From: Aureimonas glaciei
Lineage (GTDB): Bacteria; Pseudomonadota; Alphaproteobacteria; Rhizobiales; Rhizobiaceae
DNA: 64,000 nucleotides
Direction: 5' to 3'
Assembly (NCBI RefSeq): GCF_014643375.1
Contig: NZ_BMJJ01000004.1
Span: forward strand, 481,770 to 545,769
Shown here: piece by piece, positions 1 to 7,525 of the stretch
Layout of the letters: every line of letters begins with the position of its first letter
Position numbering within the stretch: the first letter of the stretch is position 1
The notes under the pieces: generated by a model
Databases searched by the model: none
What the model saw: only the letters and a program-made list of their open reading frames with translations
What the model was told of the DNA's origin: nothing
Program-made: the position numbers and the translations under genes

Positions 1-263
1 CCCGCCATCATGGCTTGCGGCCCAAAATGGCGGGACGGGCCGCCGCCGTCCACCGGAAATTCGCCCCGGCGCGCGTGAAGGACAGGCTCGCACCAGACTG
101 TCCGGTCCGGGCCCGTCTTCGTTCCAGTGCCGAGGGGATGATGCGCAGGGAAGGGCTTGCCAATTCCAGGACGTTCAGGCGTCGACGAGGAGCGGGCGGG
201 GCGGTTCCACCAACAGGGCCATTTCGCTCCGGGGTTCGAGGTGGACGGGACGCCGCTCGCCCT
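1..263. other. left-edge non-coding stretch
   Basis: I see no convincing gene in these bases, which lie downstream of the DUF3089 lipoprotein gene. The only structure is an inverted repeat at the very edge, with arms of 8 bases (CCCGCCAT at 1-8 and ATGGCGGG at 27-34) around an 18-base loop. It may be the end of a feature cut off by the window. The open frames on both strands look like GC-driven shadows. Confidence 0.4.
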
Positions 264-1301
264 TCAGGGGCGGTCGAGATGGGCCTGGATCCGCTGGGCG
301 ACATTGGCCCTCAGATTCTCGAAGAAGAGCGAATAGTCGAAGCTGTGATAGACGCCGGGCGGGAAGAAATCTTGCTTCAGCAGGCTCGGATCTTCGGCCA
401 CCACCGCCAGGCCGCCATCGACGATCTCGGCCGACGCAAAGCCCGGCAGGGTTTTGGACGTGCCGCCGAGATCGAAGAAGGTCGAGCCGAGATTGAGGCT
501 CGCCGGCGCCGGTGCGGTGCCGCGCGTCCAGGTCAGCGGATTGACGAGCTGGGCACCGGGAAGGATCGTCGGCGCCTCCGCCTGCCTGCCCGGCGCGACG
601 GAGTTGTAGGTGACGAAGCAGCCGGTCTGATGCGGCGCGAAGCAGAGGGTGACCGCCGGATTGCTCGCCAGGTCCCCTGTCGTGATCGACCAGCCCAGGA
701 GATAGCCGGCGACGAGCTGGCGCTCCACGCCGATCTTGCCCCAGTGGTGCAGGACCAGCTCGGTCAGCGCCAGGGAGCCCTGGCTGTGCGCGGCCAGGAT
801 GAAGGGGCGGCCCTTGTTGTCGTGCTCGAAATAGTATTGCAGGGCGCGGCGGACGTCGTCCTCGCCATAGGCCACCAGTTTGTCGCGCTGCGTCTCGGTC
901 AGGCCGAAGCCGGACAGGTTCATCTGGCGATAGAGCGGGGCGTAGACGTTCGCCTGGCCGGAAAATACCCGCGCTTCGGTCGACACGGACAGCTCCGCCC
1001 CGGCGACGAGATCCGGGCGGGTGATGTCCATCAGCCAGCCGCTCTTGTCGAAGAGCACGGTCGGGTAGACCCAGATGACGTCGACCGCGAAGCGATCGGG
1101 ATCCTCGGGCCGGGCGAGCCAGCTGGTGGGCTCGGCATAGTCGGGCGCCGGGGGAATGACGGCCTGTTCGGGGGGCGGCAGGTCGGCGCTGTCGGCATCC
1201 TGGGCCGGACACCCCACCAGGACCAGCAGGCCGGCCAGCAGGATGCCCGCCAGAGCCGATGTCCGTCGGCGGCTCGAGCCGTGAACGCTGGGATGCTGCA
1301 T
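264..1301 (-). CDS. DUF3089 family lipoprotein, alpha/beta-hydrolase-like
   Basis: This 345-aa protein begins with a lipoprotein signal: arginines at about residues 11-13, a hydrophobic stretch, and a lipobox ending in Cys (LVLVGC, about residues 26-31). It is probably anchored in a membrane. The body matches the DUF3089 family, with the serine-hydrolase elbow AAHSQGS around residue 170. The ATG start is supported by a GAGG ribosome site 6-7 bases upstream. Alpha/beta-hydrolase folds with this elbow usually cleave esters or lipids, but no substrate is known for the family. It is separated by about 230 bases from the next gene and is probably transcribed alone. Family assignment is fairly secure; the function is not. 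Confidence 0.8.
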   Translation of the reverse strand: MQHPSVHGSSRRRTSALAGILLAGLLVLVGCPAQDADSADLPPPEQAVIPPAPDYAEPTSWLARPEDPDRFAVDVIWVYPTVLFDKSGWLMDITRPDLVAGAELSVSTEARVFSGQANVYAPLYRQMNLSGFGLTETQRDKLVAYGEDDVRRALQYYFEHDNKGRPFILAAHSQGSLALTELVLHHWGKIGVERQLVAGYLLGWSITTGDLASNPAVTLCFAPHQTGCFVTYNSVAPGRQAEAPTILPGAQLVNPLTWTRGTAPAPASLNLGSTFFDLGGTSKTLPGFASAEIVDGGLAVVAEDPSLLKQDFFPPGVYHSFDYSLFFENLRANVAQRIQAHLDRP

Positions 1302-1494
1302 GGCCGCCTCAAGATCAGATGCTGCGGGGATTGCAGAATGTCTGCCGGCCCAGGCCTGAGCGGCGCGGGAACGCCGGCCGAGCGTAGCGGGCCGCGCGCC
1401 GATGTCCAGTGCCGACAGGCGGGGCGGCTTCTGTCTTTCGCGGCGCGGCGTCGCCGGGCGACGTCGTGCCGATCCGATGGCGGTTGCCGCGCGA

Positions 1495-1512
1495 CCGGGT
1501 CGACGGACCCGG
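1495..1512 (-). terminator. GC-rich hairpin after the dehalogenase-like gene
   Basis: A perfect 7-base-pair stem (CCGGGTC / GACCCGG) with a 4-base loop lies about 20 bases past the stop codon of the minus-strand operon that ends at 1533. No T-run follows, so it would be a weak or factor-assisted terminator, or a 3'-end stabilising stem. Confidence 0.35.
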
Positions 1513-1532
1513 CGCTTACGGCGAAGGACCGA

Positions 1533-2255
1533 TCAGCCGATTTCGCGGCGGTGGGCCTCGACCATGTCAGTCATGGAATTGAAGCGGAAGTCGTAGGCCG
1601 GCATGTCCCCGGGGTGCATGGTGGCGCCGAATCCCTGCTTGTCGTGGCGCCGGTAGATCCAGGCGGAAGCCAGATCGAACGCCTTGGCCGGCTTGTGGTC
1701 GTGGAACATGCTTTCGGCGGTGTGCAGGATGTCGGCCTTGCCGATCCCGAGAGTCTCCAGCCGCGACAGCATGTAGGTGAAGTTGCGCGGGTCCGGCTTG
1801 TAGGAGCCGATGTCCTCGGCCGTGTAGACGGCGTCGAAGCCGATGCCGAGCCGCCGGTTGGAGCCGGCGAAGCTCGCCGCGTCGACATTGGACAGGATCA
1901 CCAGCTTGAAGTGCTGCTTGAGGTAGGCCAGCGCCTCGACCGAGTCCGGGAAGGCCGGCCAGTCGCCGACGCTGTTGCCATAGGCGACGCACTCGTCCCA
2001 ACCGACGGCAAGGCCCCATTCCTCGGCGATCCGGCGGTAGACCGTCGCCAGGAGCCGGGCGTAGGGCATGGCCGGCGTCTGCGCCTGTTGGGTGGATTCG
2101 TGGCGCGCATGGGTCTGCAGAACGAGGTCGCGCGAAGGGGTGTCGCGACAGCGGTCGATGAGGGGGGCGAGGCCGGCGATCATGCCGCTCTCCCAGTCGA
2201 TCAGCGTGCCGTAGCAGTCGAAGGTCAGCGCCTTGAAGTTCGAGAGTTGCATCAT
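1533..2255 (-). CDS. haloacid dehalogenase type II family hydrolase
   Basis: This is a HAD-superfamily hydrolase of about 240 aa. Motif I, TFDCYGTLIDWE, places the nucleophile Asp at about residue 13. Motif II (LSNVD) and the later KPDPRNF and HD segments fit the type II haloacid dehalogenase / phosphatase-like group. The frame is open further upstream, but the tandem ATG codons at 2255 and 2252 follow an AGGAGA ribosome site, so I place the start there. It is the last gene of the operon that begins with hyuA near 9.6 kb and follows the GAF gene by about 50 bases. True 2-haloacid dehalogenase activity cannot be read from sequence. Context suggests it acts on a product of the hydantoinase-like pair. 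Confidence 0.85.
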   Translation of the reverse strand: MMQLSNFKALTFDCYGTLIDWESGMIAGLAPLIDRCRDTPSRDLVLQTHARHESTQQAQTPAMPYARLLATVYRRIAEEWGLAVGWDECVAYGNSVGDWPAFPDSVEALAYLKQHFKLVILSNVDAASFAGSNRRLGIGFDAVYTAEDIGSYKPDPRNFTYMLSRLETLGIGKADILHTAESMFHDHKPAKAFDLASAWIYRRHDKQGFGATMHPGDMPAYDFRFNSMTDMVEAHRREIG

Positions 2256-2303
2256 GTTCTCCTGAAGTGTGGCGGTCGGCGCCGGGTCTGCGCCCATCGC
2301 CCT

Positions 2304-2825
2304 TTATCGCGGCGAGGCGGCCAGGGTCAGAAAGCCGGGGGCGAGGCGGGCGGCCAGTCGGTCCAGGCCTTCCAGATCGTTCTCGTCATAGGCTTCTGCC
2401 GGGCCGAGGGCCGAGACGGCGCCGAGCACGGCGCCGTTCCAGCGCACGGGTGCGTTGATGCAGGCCTCGCAGCCGAGCGAGAGGATCAGCTCGTGGTCGG
2501 GAAAAGCCCAGCGGATGTCGTCGGCGGTGCGGCCGATCCAGGTTCGGCCGCCCTTCAGCACGCGCTCCCCCCAGGCCGTCACGCCCATCGCCTTGCGCCG
2601 GCCCGGCGGATAGGAGTCCGGGCGGCTGGAATAGACGCGCTGCACGTCGTTGGTTTCGGGTGCCCAGGCGAGGAGGGTGAAGAGCTGGTGCCCGACCGCC
2701 TGTCGGCAGATGTCGTCGAAGGCCTTGAACAGGGCGTCGGGCTGACCGGAAAGCGCCTGGGCGCGGTCGAGCGCCAGACCCGCGGCGAGCAGGTCGAAGC
2801 GGCCGGTGGAAGTGGTGCGGGTCAA
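2304..2825 (-). CDS. stand-alone GAF domain protein
   Basis: This 173-aa protein consists almost entirely of one GAF-like domain, with no DNA-binding or catalytic domain attached. Visible features are an aromatic-rich N-terminal half (QLFTLLAW, RVYSSRPD), a WIGRT segment, and the C-terminal strands GCEACINAPV and GAVLGAVSALG. GAF domains bind small ligands such as nucleotides, chromophores or metabolites. It appears to start at a TTG 7 bases after the dctM stop, preceded by GGATGA, so it is probably translationally coupled to the transporter. In this position it could sense the imported compound or modulate the hydantoinase subunits; that is inference. The two cysteines in GCEACI are a possible metal or redox site. 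Confidence 0.75.
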   Translation of the reverse strand: MTRTTSTGRFDLLAAGLALDRAQALSGQPDALFKAFDDICRQAVGHQLFTLLAWAPETNDVQRVYSSRPDSYPPGRRKAMGVTAWGERVLKGGRTWIGRTADDIRWAFPDHELILSLGCEACINAPVRWNGAVLGAVSALGPAEAYDENDLEGLDRLAARLAPGFLTLAASPR

Positions 2826-2832
2826 GCGAGGA

Positions 2833-4143
2833 TCATCCGTACAGAAGGTTGGGAAGGACGAGAACGATCTGGGGGAACAGAGCGAGCAAGACGACGCCCA
2901 GCGCCATCAGGAAGAAGAACGGCAGGGAATACTGCGCGACCTTGCCGATCGGCGTTCCCGTCAGCCCCTGGATGACGAAGAGGTTGAACCCAACCGGCGG
3001 GGTGATCTGGCCCATCTCGACCATGATGACGAGATAGACGCCGAACCAGATCGGGTCGAAGCCCGCGGCGATCGCCAGGGGGAAGGTGATCGGCAGGCTC
3101 ATCACCACGATCGAGACGCCGTCCAGGAAGAGGCCGAGCACGATGTAGAAGAGCGACAGCACGAACAGGAGAGCGAAAGGCGACAGGTCGAGCGCGCCGA
3201 TCGCCGAGGCGACGTTGGCGGGGATGTGGAGGAAGCCCATCGCCGTGGACAGGAAGGCGGCGGCGATCAGGATGATGCAGACCATGCAGCTCGTCCGCAC
3301 GGCGCCGAGGAGGGTCTCGACGAACAGCGCCACGGACATCTGGCGTGTCACCGCGGCAATGAGGATGGCCGCCGCGACGCCGACCGCCGCGGCTTCCGAT
3401 GGCGTGGCGATGCCGGTGTAGATCGAGCCGAGGACGACCACCATGAGGATCAGGATGGGCGAGAGGTCGAGCATGGCGCGTGCGTAGTCGCCGGCCGTGT
3501 AGCGCTCGCCGCCGCCCGGCGCAATCGAGGGATCGAGGAGGGCGCGCACGGCAATGTATCCGGAGTAGAGGCTGGCGATCATCAGGCCGGGAAGGATGCC
3601 CGCCGCGAACAGGCGGCTGATCGAGACCTCGGCGAGGATGCCGTAGACGATCATGACGATCGAGGGCGGGATGAGGAGGCCGAGGCTGCCCGCGCCGGCG
3701 AGCGAGCCGAGCGCCAGCGAGCGGTCGTAGCCGCGGGCATCGAGTTCGGCGAGCGTGATCTTGCCGACCGTCGCGGCGGTAGCGGCGGAGGAGCCGCTGA
3801 TCGCGGCGAACAGGGTGCAGCCGAGGATGTTGGTGTGCAGCAGGCGGCCGGGGATGCGGTTGGCGAAGGGGGCGAGGCCGCGGAAGAGACGGTTCGAGAT
3901 GTCGGTCCGGAAGATGATCTCGCCCATCCAGATGAACATCGGAATGGCCGCCAGTTCCCAGGCCGAGCCGTAGCGATAGGCGATGCTGACGCCGATCGTC
4001 CCGATGCGGCTGAGATCCATCCCGAGCAGCAGGTAGAGCGACAGGCCGGCGACCAGGAGAATGCCGGCGAAGACCCAGAGGCCGAGACCGAGAAACGCAA
4101 AGATGAGCGCGAGCACGACGCCCGCTGAAAACAATGCTTCCAT
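2833..4143 (-). CDS. dctM: TRAP transporter large permease (DctM type)
   Basis: A 436-aa, highly hydrophobic protein with the usual length and segment pattern of TRAP large permeases (about 12 membrane spans). Family hallmarks include AAISGSSAATAATVG, PPSIVMIVYG, and the late ITPPVGFNLFVIQG segment. It forms the sodium- or proton-driven channel that moves a substrate handed over by the periplasmic DctP protein. It lies 60 bases downstream of the small permease and 7 bases before the GAF gene in one operon. The substrate cannot be read from the permease; the adjacent hyuAB genes suggest a cyclic amide, carbamoylated amino acid or similar acid. Confidence 0.93.
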   Translation of the reverse strand: MEALFSAGVVLALIFAFLGLGLWVFAGILLVAGLSLYLLLGMDLSRIGTIGVSIAYRYGSAWELAAIPMFIWMGEIIFRTDISNRLFRGLAPFANRIPGRLLHTNILGCTLFAAISGSSAATAATVGKITLAELDARGYDRSLALGSLAGAGSLGLLIPPSIVMIVYGILAEVSISRLFAAGILPGLMIASLYSGYIAVRALLDPSIAPGGGERYTAGDYARAMLDLSPILILMVVVLGSIYTGIATPSEAAAVGVAAAILIAAVTRQMSVALFVETLLGAVRTSCMVCIILIAAAFLSTAMGFLHIPANVASAIGALDLSPFALLFVLSLFYIVLGLFLDGVSIVVMSLPITFPLAIAAGFDPIWFGVYLVIMVEMGQITPPVGFNLFVIQGLTGTPIGKVAQYSLPFFFLMALGVVLLALFPQIVLVLPNLLYG

Positions 4144-4203
4144 GTGCCTACCTTCTCTGCCGCCGAATGCTGCGCCGTGCCGTGTGGCGTCGTGCGGCGC
4201 GCA

Positions 4204-4725
4204 TCAGATTTCCTGGGCCGTGTGGGATGAATCGACCGGCGGCGGGGTGTCGGTAAACTGGCGCAGCAGGTAGGCGAAGAGCTGCAGCGCGAAGACGCAA
4301 AGCCCGAGGAGAACGGCGCCCTGCGGGATCCACGTGGGCACTTCGGCAATCGAACTCGAGGTCGTGCCGCGCGCCCAGTCGCGGGAAACGCGAAGCCAGA
4401 AGAACCAGATGAAGACCAGGGTGGCGCCGAGCGCCAGCAGGGCGCAGAGGGATTCCAGGGCGCGGCGGGCGATGCCGCTCGTGCGCGACAGCAGGATGTT
4501 GACCCGGATGAGATTGCCGTTTTCCAGGGCGTAGCCCAGCGACAGGAAGGTGGTGGCCGCCACGCCATAGCCGACGAACTCGTCGAGGACGAAGGTCGAC
4601 GAGGCGAAGACGGTCCGCAGGACGATCTCGTAGAGAATGTGGCAGACCATCGCGACCAGCGCGATGCACGCCAGCGCCGCGGAGGCTTTGGAGATGGCGT
4701 AGACCGTGCGCTGAAAGGCGATCAT
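4204..4725 (-). CDS. dctQ: TRAP transporter small permease (DctQ type)
   Basis: A 173-aa membrane protein with four predicted spans, the usual size for the small TRAP permease. It would pair with the large permease encoded 60 bases downstream. The middle of the protein carries the typical segment after span 2 (EFVGYGVAATTFLSLGYALE). It sits between dctP and dctM in the P-Q-M order common in alphaproteobacteria. The ATG at 4725 is the first plausible start; the ribosome site is weak. Confidence 0.9.
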   Translation of the reverse strand: MIAFQRTVYAISKASAALACIALVAMVCHILYEIVLRTVFASSTFVLDEFVGYGVAATTFLSLGYALENGNLIRVNILLSRTSGIARRALESLCALLALGATLVFIWFFWLRVSRDWARGTTSSSIAEVPTWIPQGAVLLGLCVFALQLFAYLLRQFTDTPPPVDSSHTAQEI

Positions 4726-4791
4726 CAGGGGTTTTCCATCGTTGGGCGTCGGGAACGGTGAAGGCCACCACTCCCGACGCGATCGGCGAGG

Positions 4792-5778
4792 CTATTTCCG
4801 CTTTTCTTCATAGGCCGAGAGAAGGGCCTCGTTCTCGGGGAACTTCGACTTCCACTCGGCGATCGACGGTTCGGCCGCCTTGCCGAGGGCCGCGAGATAG
4901 TCGGGCGACACGCCGGTGACCACCGTCATGCCGTGTTCCTTCATCTGCGCATAGTTCTCCTGGACGCGGTTCTTCAACAATCCCCAGCCGAAGTCCTCGG
5001 CTTCCTTGGCGGCGGCGCGCACGGCTTCCTTCTCAGCGTCTGTCAGGGCCTCGAAGATGTCCTTGTTGATGTGGATGATCTGCAGCGGGCTGGCATAGTT
5101 CACCTCGGTGAAATGCGTCTGATGCTCCCACAGCTGGGCCGCAGCGCCGCCGTCGGCGGAGGTGAGGACGCCGTCGATGCCGTTGGTGGTCAGCTGCGGA
5201 ACGGTGTCGGCCCAAGAGAGCTGGATCGGCGAAGCGCCGGCCTCGCGCAGCGTGACGGTGCCGTTGGCATCGTAGGTGCGGATGCGCACGCCCTTGATCG
5301 CCTCCATCGAGTCGAGCGGCTTGTCGCCCCAGAGGCCGCTCGGCGGCCAGGGCGTGGCCAGCAGGAACACCTGGTTGGCGTCGTCCAGCACCTTTTCATA
5401 GTAGGGGCGGCTCGCCTCGTAGAGCGCGCGGGTATCCTCGGTCGTCGGGGCGAGGAAGGGCAGGGAGGAGACGAGGAAGACGGGGTCGATGCCGGCCCAG
5501 CCACCGACGAAGGACGAGGCGAGCTGGATGGCACCGTCGCCGACGGCATCGAACTGGTCGACAGACTTGTAGCCGAGCGAAGCGCCATGATGCGCCGTCA
5601 CGTCGATCTCGCCGTTCGAGGCCTTTTCCAGGGCGGCGACGAAGGTGTCGACGGTCTGGGCGTGGACGGAATTCGGCGGATACTCGTTGGCCAGATCCCA
5701 TTTCGTCTGGGCGGAGGCGCTCTGCAGTCCGGTGCAGACGCTCAGCGCGAAGGCCAGCGCGGCGATCATTTTCTTCAT
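4792..5778 (-). CDS. dctP: TRAP transporter substrate-binding protein (DctP type)
   Basis: A 328-aa periplasmic binding protein with a clear Sec signal peptide (MKKMIAALAFALSVCTG, cleavage near SASA-Q at about residue 23). The fold follows the TRAP DctP family, including the GVRIRTYDANGT strand that usually carries the arginine for a substrate carboxylate and a later NGIDGVLTSADGG segment. An AGGAG ribosome site lies about 9 bases before the ATG. It is the first transporter gene after hyuB (64-base gap) and would deliver the substrate of the hydantoinase-like enzymes to the DctQM membrane pair. Confidence 0.92.
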   Translation of the reverse strand: MKKMIAALAFALSVCTGLQSASAQTKWDLANEYPPNSVHAQTVDTFVAALEKASNGEIDVTAHHGASLGYKSVDQFDAVGDGAIQLASSFVGGWAGIDPVFLVSSLPFLAPTTEDTRALYEASRPYYEKVLDDANQVFLLATPWPPSGLWGDKPLDSMEAIKGVRIRTYDANGTVTLREAGASPIQLSWADTVPQLTTNGIDGVLTSADGGAAAQLWEHQTHFTEVNYASPLQIIHINKDIFEALTDAEKEAVRAAAKEAEDFGWGLLKNRVQENYAQMKEHGMTVVTGVSPDYLAALGKAAEPSIAEWKSKFPENEALLSAYEEKRK

Positions 5779-5842
5779 GTCGAGGCATCTCCTGGGTTGG
5801 GGTGGATCGTAAGAACGTCAGACTGTCGGCGGACCGTGCGAT

Positions 5843-7525
5843 TCACGCAACCGACTTGGGATAGTGGGTGTCCAGAAAAGCGGCCGAGAACTTCTGCGAG
5901 ACCCGGTCGGCCTCGACATCTTCCGGGCTGCGCTCGGCGGGAGGACCGTAGCCGCCGCTGCCGGGTGTCTCGACGATGATCCACTCGTCGCTCTTGACGG
6001 CGACACCCGCCGGCTTGATGTCGAGCAGCCGCTCGGTCATCCCGGCGGCGCCGAGGGCAAACCGCCCGGGACGGCCGGCCTCGCCGCCGAACAGCCCCCA
6101 GGGCGCATTGGCGAAGCGTTCGCCGGCGCCGTTGAAGGAGCAGTCATGGTCGATCGGCTGGATGACGCGCCGAAGGCCGCCGCCGCCGCGATGCCGGCCG
6201 GCGCCGCCCGAATCCTCGATGAAGCCGTAGCTCACCACTCGCAGGGGATATTCCGTCTCGATCGCCTCGATCGGCAGGTTCGAGGTGTTGGTGATGTGCA
6301 CCTGGACGCCGTCCTTGCCGTCGCGGTCGTTGCGCCCGCCGAAACCGCCGCCCAGCGTCTCGAAATAGAGGTAGTCGCGGCCGCTGCGGGGATCGACGCC
6401 GGAAAACACCGCGGTGGTGTTCGCCCCGTTCGAGGCCCCGACCGCCCGCTCGGGAATGGCCCGGGAGAAGGCGCCGATGATGATGTCGATGAGGCGCTGC
6501 GAGGTGTGGGCTCTCGCCGCGACCGGCGCCGGCGCGCGGCAATCGACGATCGAGCCGGCGTCGGTCACCAGTTCGCAGCAGTCGAGGATGCCCTGGTTGT
6601 TGGCGATCTCGGGGTCCAGCAAGGCGCGCAGGCTGAAGGCGACCGCCGCCTGGGTGGCATTGATCGGGACATTGATGTTGCCGCGCACCTGGGGCGAGGA
6701 GCCGCGCCAATCGAAGACCGCGCGGTCGCCGGCGACCGTGATCGTCAAGCGGATCGGAATGTCTGTTGTGCCGAGACCGTCGTCGTCCATCACGTCCTCG
6801 AACGAATAGGTGCCGTCCGGCACGGCCGCGATGGCCTGCCGCATGCGCAACCGCGTCCGCTCGACCAGTTCGTCGAAGACGTCGCGGATCAGCGCGAGCG
6901 GATAGCGCTCGCCGATCTCGGCGACGCGGCGCACGCCGAGCCGACAGGCGGCGATCTGGGCAAAATGGTCGCCGCGCCGTTCCTCCGGAATGCGGGCGTT
7001 GAGGAGGAAGATGTCCATCAGATCCTGCTGCATCTCGCCCCGGCGGAACAGCTTGACGAGGGGGATGCGCAGCCCCTCCTGATAGATCTCCGACATGCCG
7101 CCCGCCATCGAGCCTGGCACCATGCCGCCGATGTCGGCGTGGTGGGCGATATTGCAGATGAAGCCCATCAGCTCGCCCTCCAGGAAGAGCGGGGCGGCGT
7201 AGTTGATGTCGGGAAGATGGGTGCCGCCGGCGACATGGGGATCGTTGGCGACGAAGACGTCGCCTTCCTCGATGTCCTCAGGGCGATATTTTGAGAGGAT
7301 CGTCGTCATCAGACCGGTCATCGAAGCGATGTGGATCGGCAGGGACATGTCCGCCTGGACGATCAGGCGGCCGGTCCTGTCACAGATCGCCGTCGAATGG
7401 TCGTGCCGTTCCTTGATGTTGGTCGAATAGGCGCTCTTCATCAGGGCGATGAAGGTCTCGTCGACCACCGAGCGAAAGGCACTGGCGACGATTTCGATGG
7501 TGATCGGGTCGATCCGCGGGCTCAT
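5843..7525 (-). CDS. hyuB: hydantoinase B / oxoprolinase family protein
   Basis: A 560-aa protein of the HyuB family, the smaller partner of ATP-dependent hydantoinases, 5-oxoprolinases and acetone or acetophenone carboxylases. Family segments include DPITIEIVASAF at the N-terminus, HSTAICDRTGRL, a FVANDPHVAGGTH motif, and the C-terminal SGGAGRHRGGGGLRR. The start codon overlaps the hyuA stop by 4 bases (ATGA), so the two subunits are probably made in fixed ratio. The closely following TRAP genes suggest an imported substrate. The pair may open a lactam or hydantoin ring at the cost of ATP, but the substrate range of this family is too wide to name one. Confidence 0.92.
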   Translation of the reverse strand: MSPRIDPITIEIVASAFRSVVDETFIALMKSAYSTNIKERHDHSTAICDRTGRLIVQADMSLPIHIASMTGLMTTILSKYRPEDIEEGDVFVANDPHVAGGTHLPDINYAAPLFLEGELMGFICNIAHHADIGGMVPGSMAGGMSEIYQEGLRIPLVKLFRRGEMQQDLMDIFLLNARIPEERRGDHFAQIAACRLGVRRVAEIGERYPLALIRDVFDELVERTRLRMRQAIAAVPDGTYSFEDVMDDDGLGTTDIPIRLTITVAGDRAVFDWRGSSPQVRGNINVPINATQAAVAFSLRALLDPEIANNQGILDCCELVTDAGSIVDCRAPAPVAARAHTSQRLIDIIIGAFSRAIPERAVGASNGANTTAVFSGVDPRSGRDYLYFETLGGGFGGRNDRDGKDGVQVHITNTSNLPIEAIETEYPLRVVSYGFIEDSGGAGRHRGGGGLRRVIQPIDHDCSFNGAGERFANAPWGLFGGEAGRPGRFALGAAGMTERLLDIKPAGVAVKSDEWIIVETPGSGGYGPPAERSPEDVEADRVSQKFSAAFLDTHYPKSVA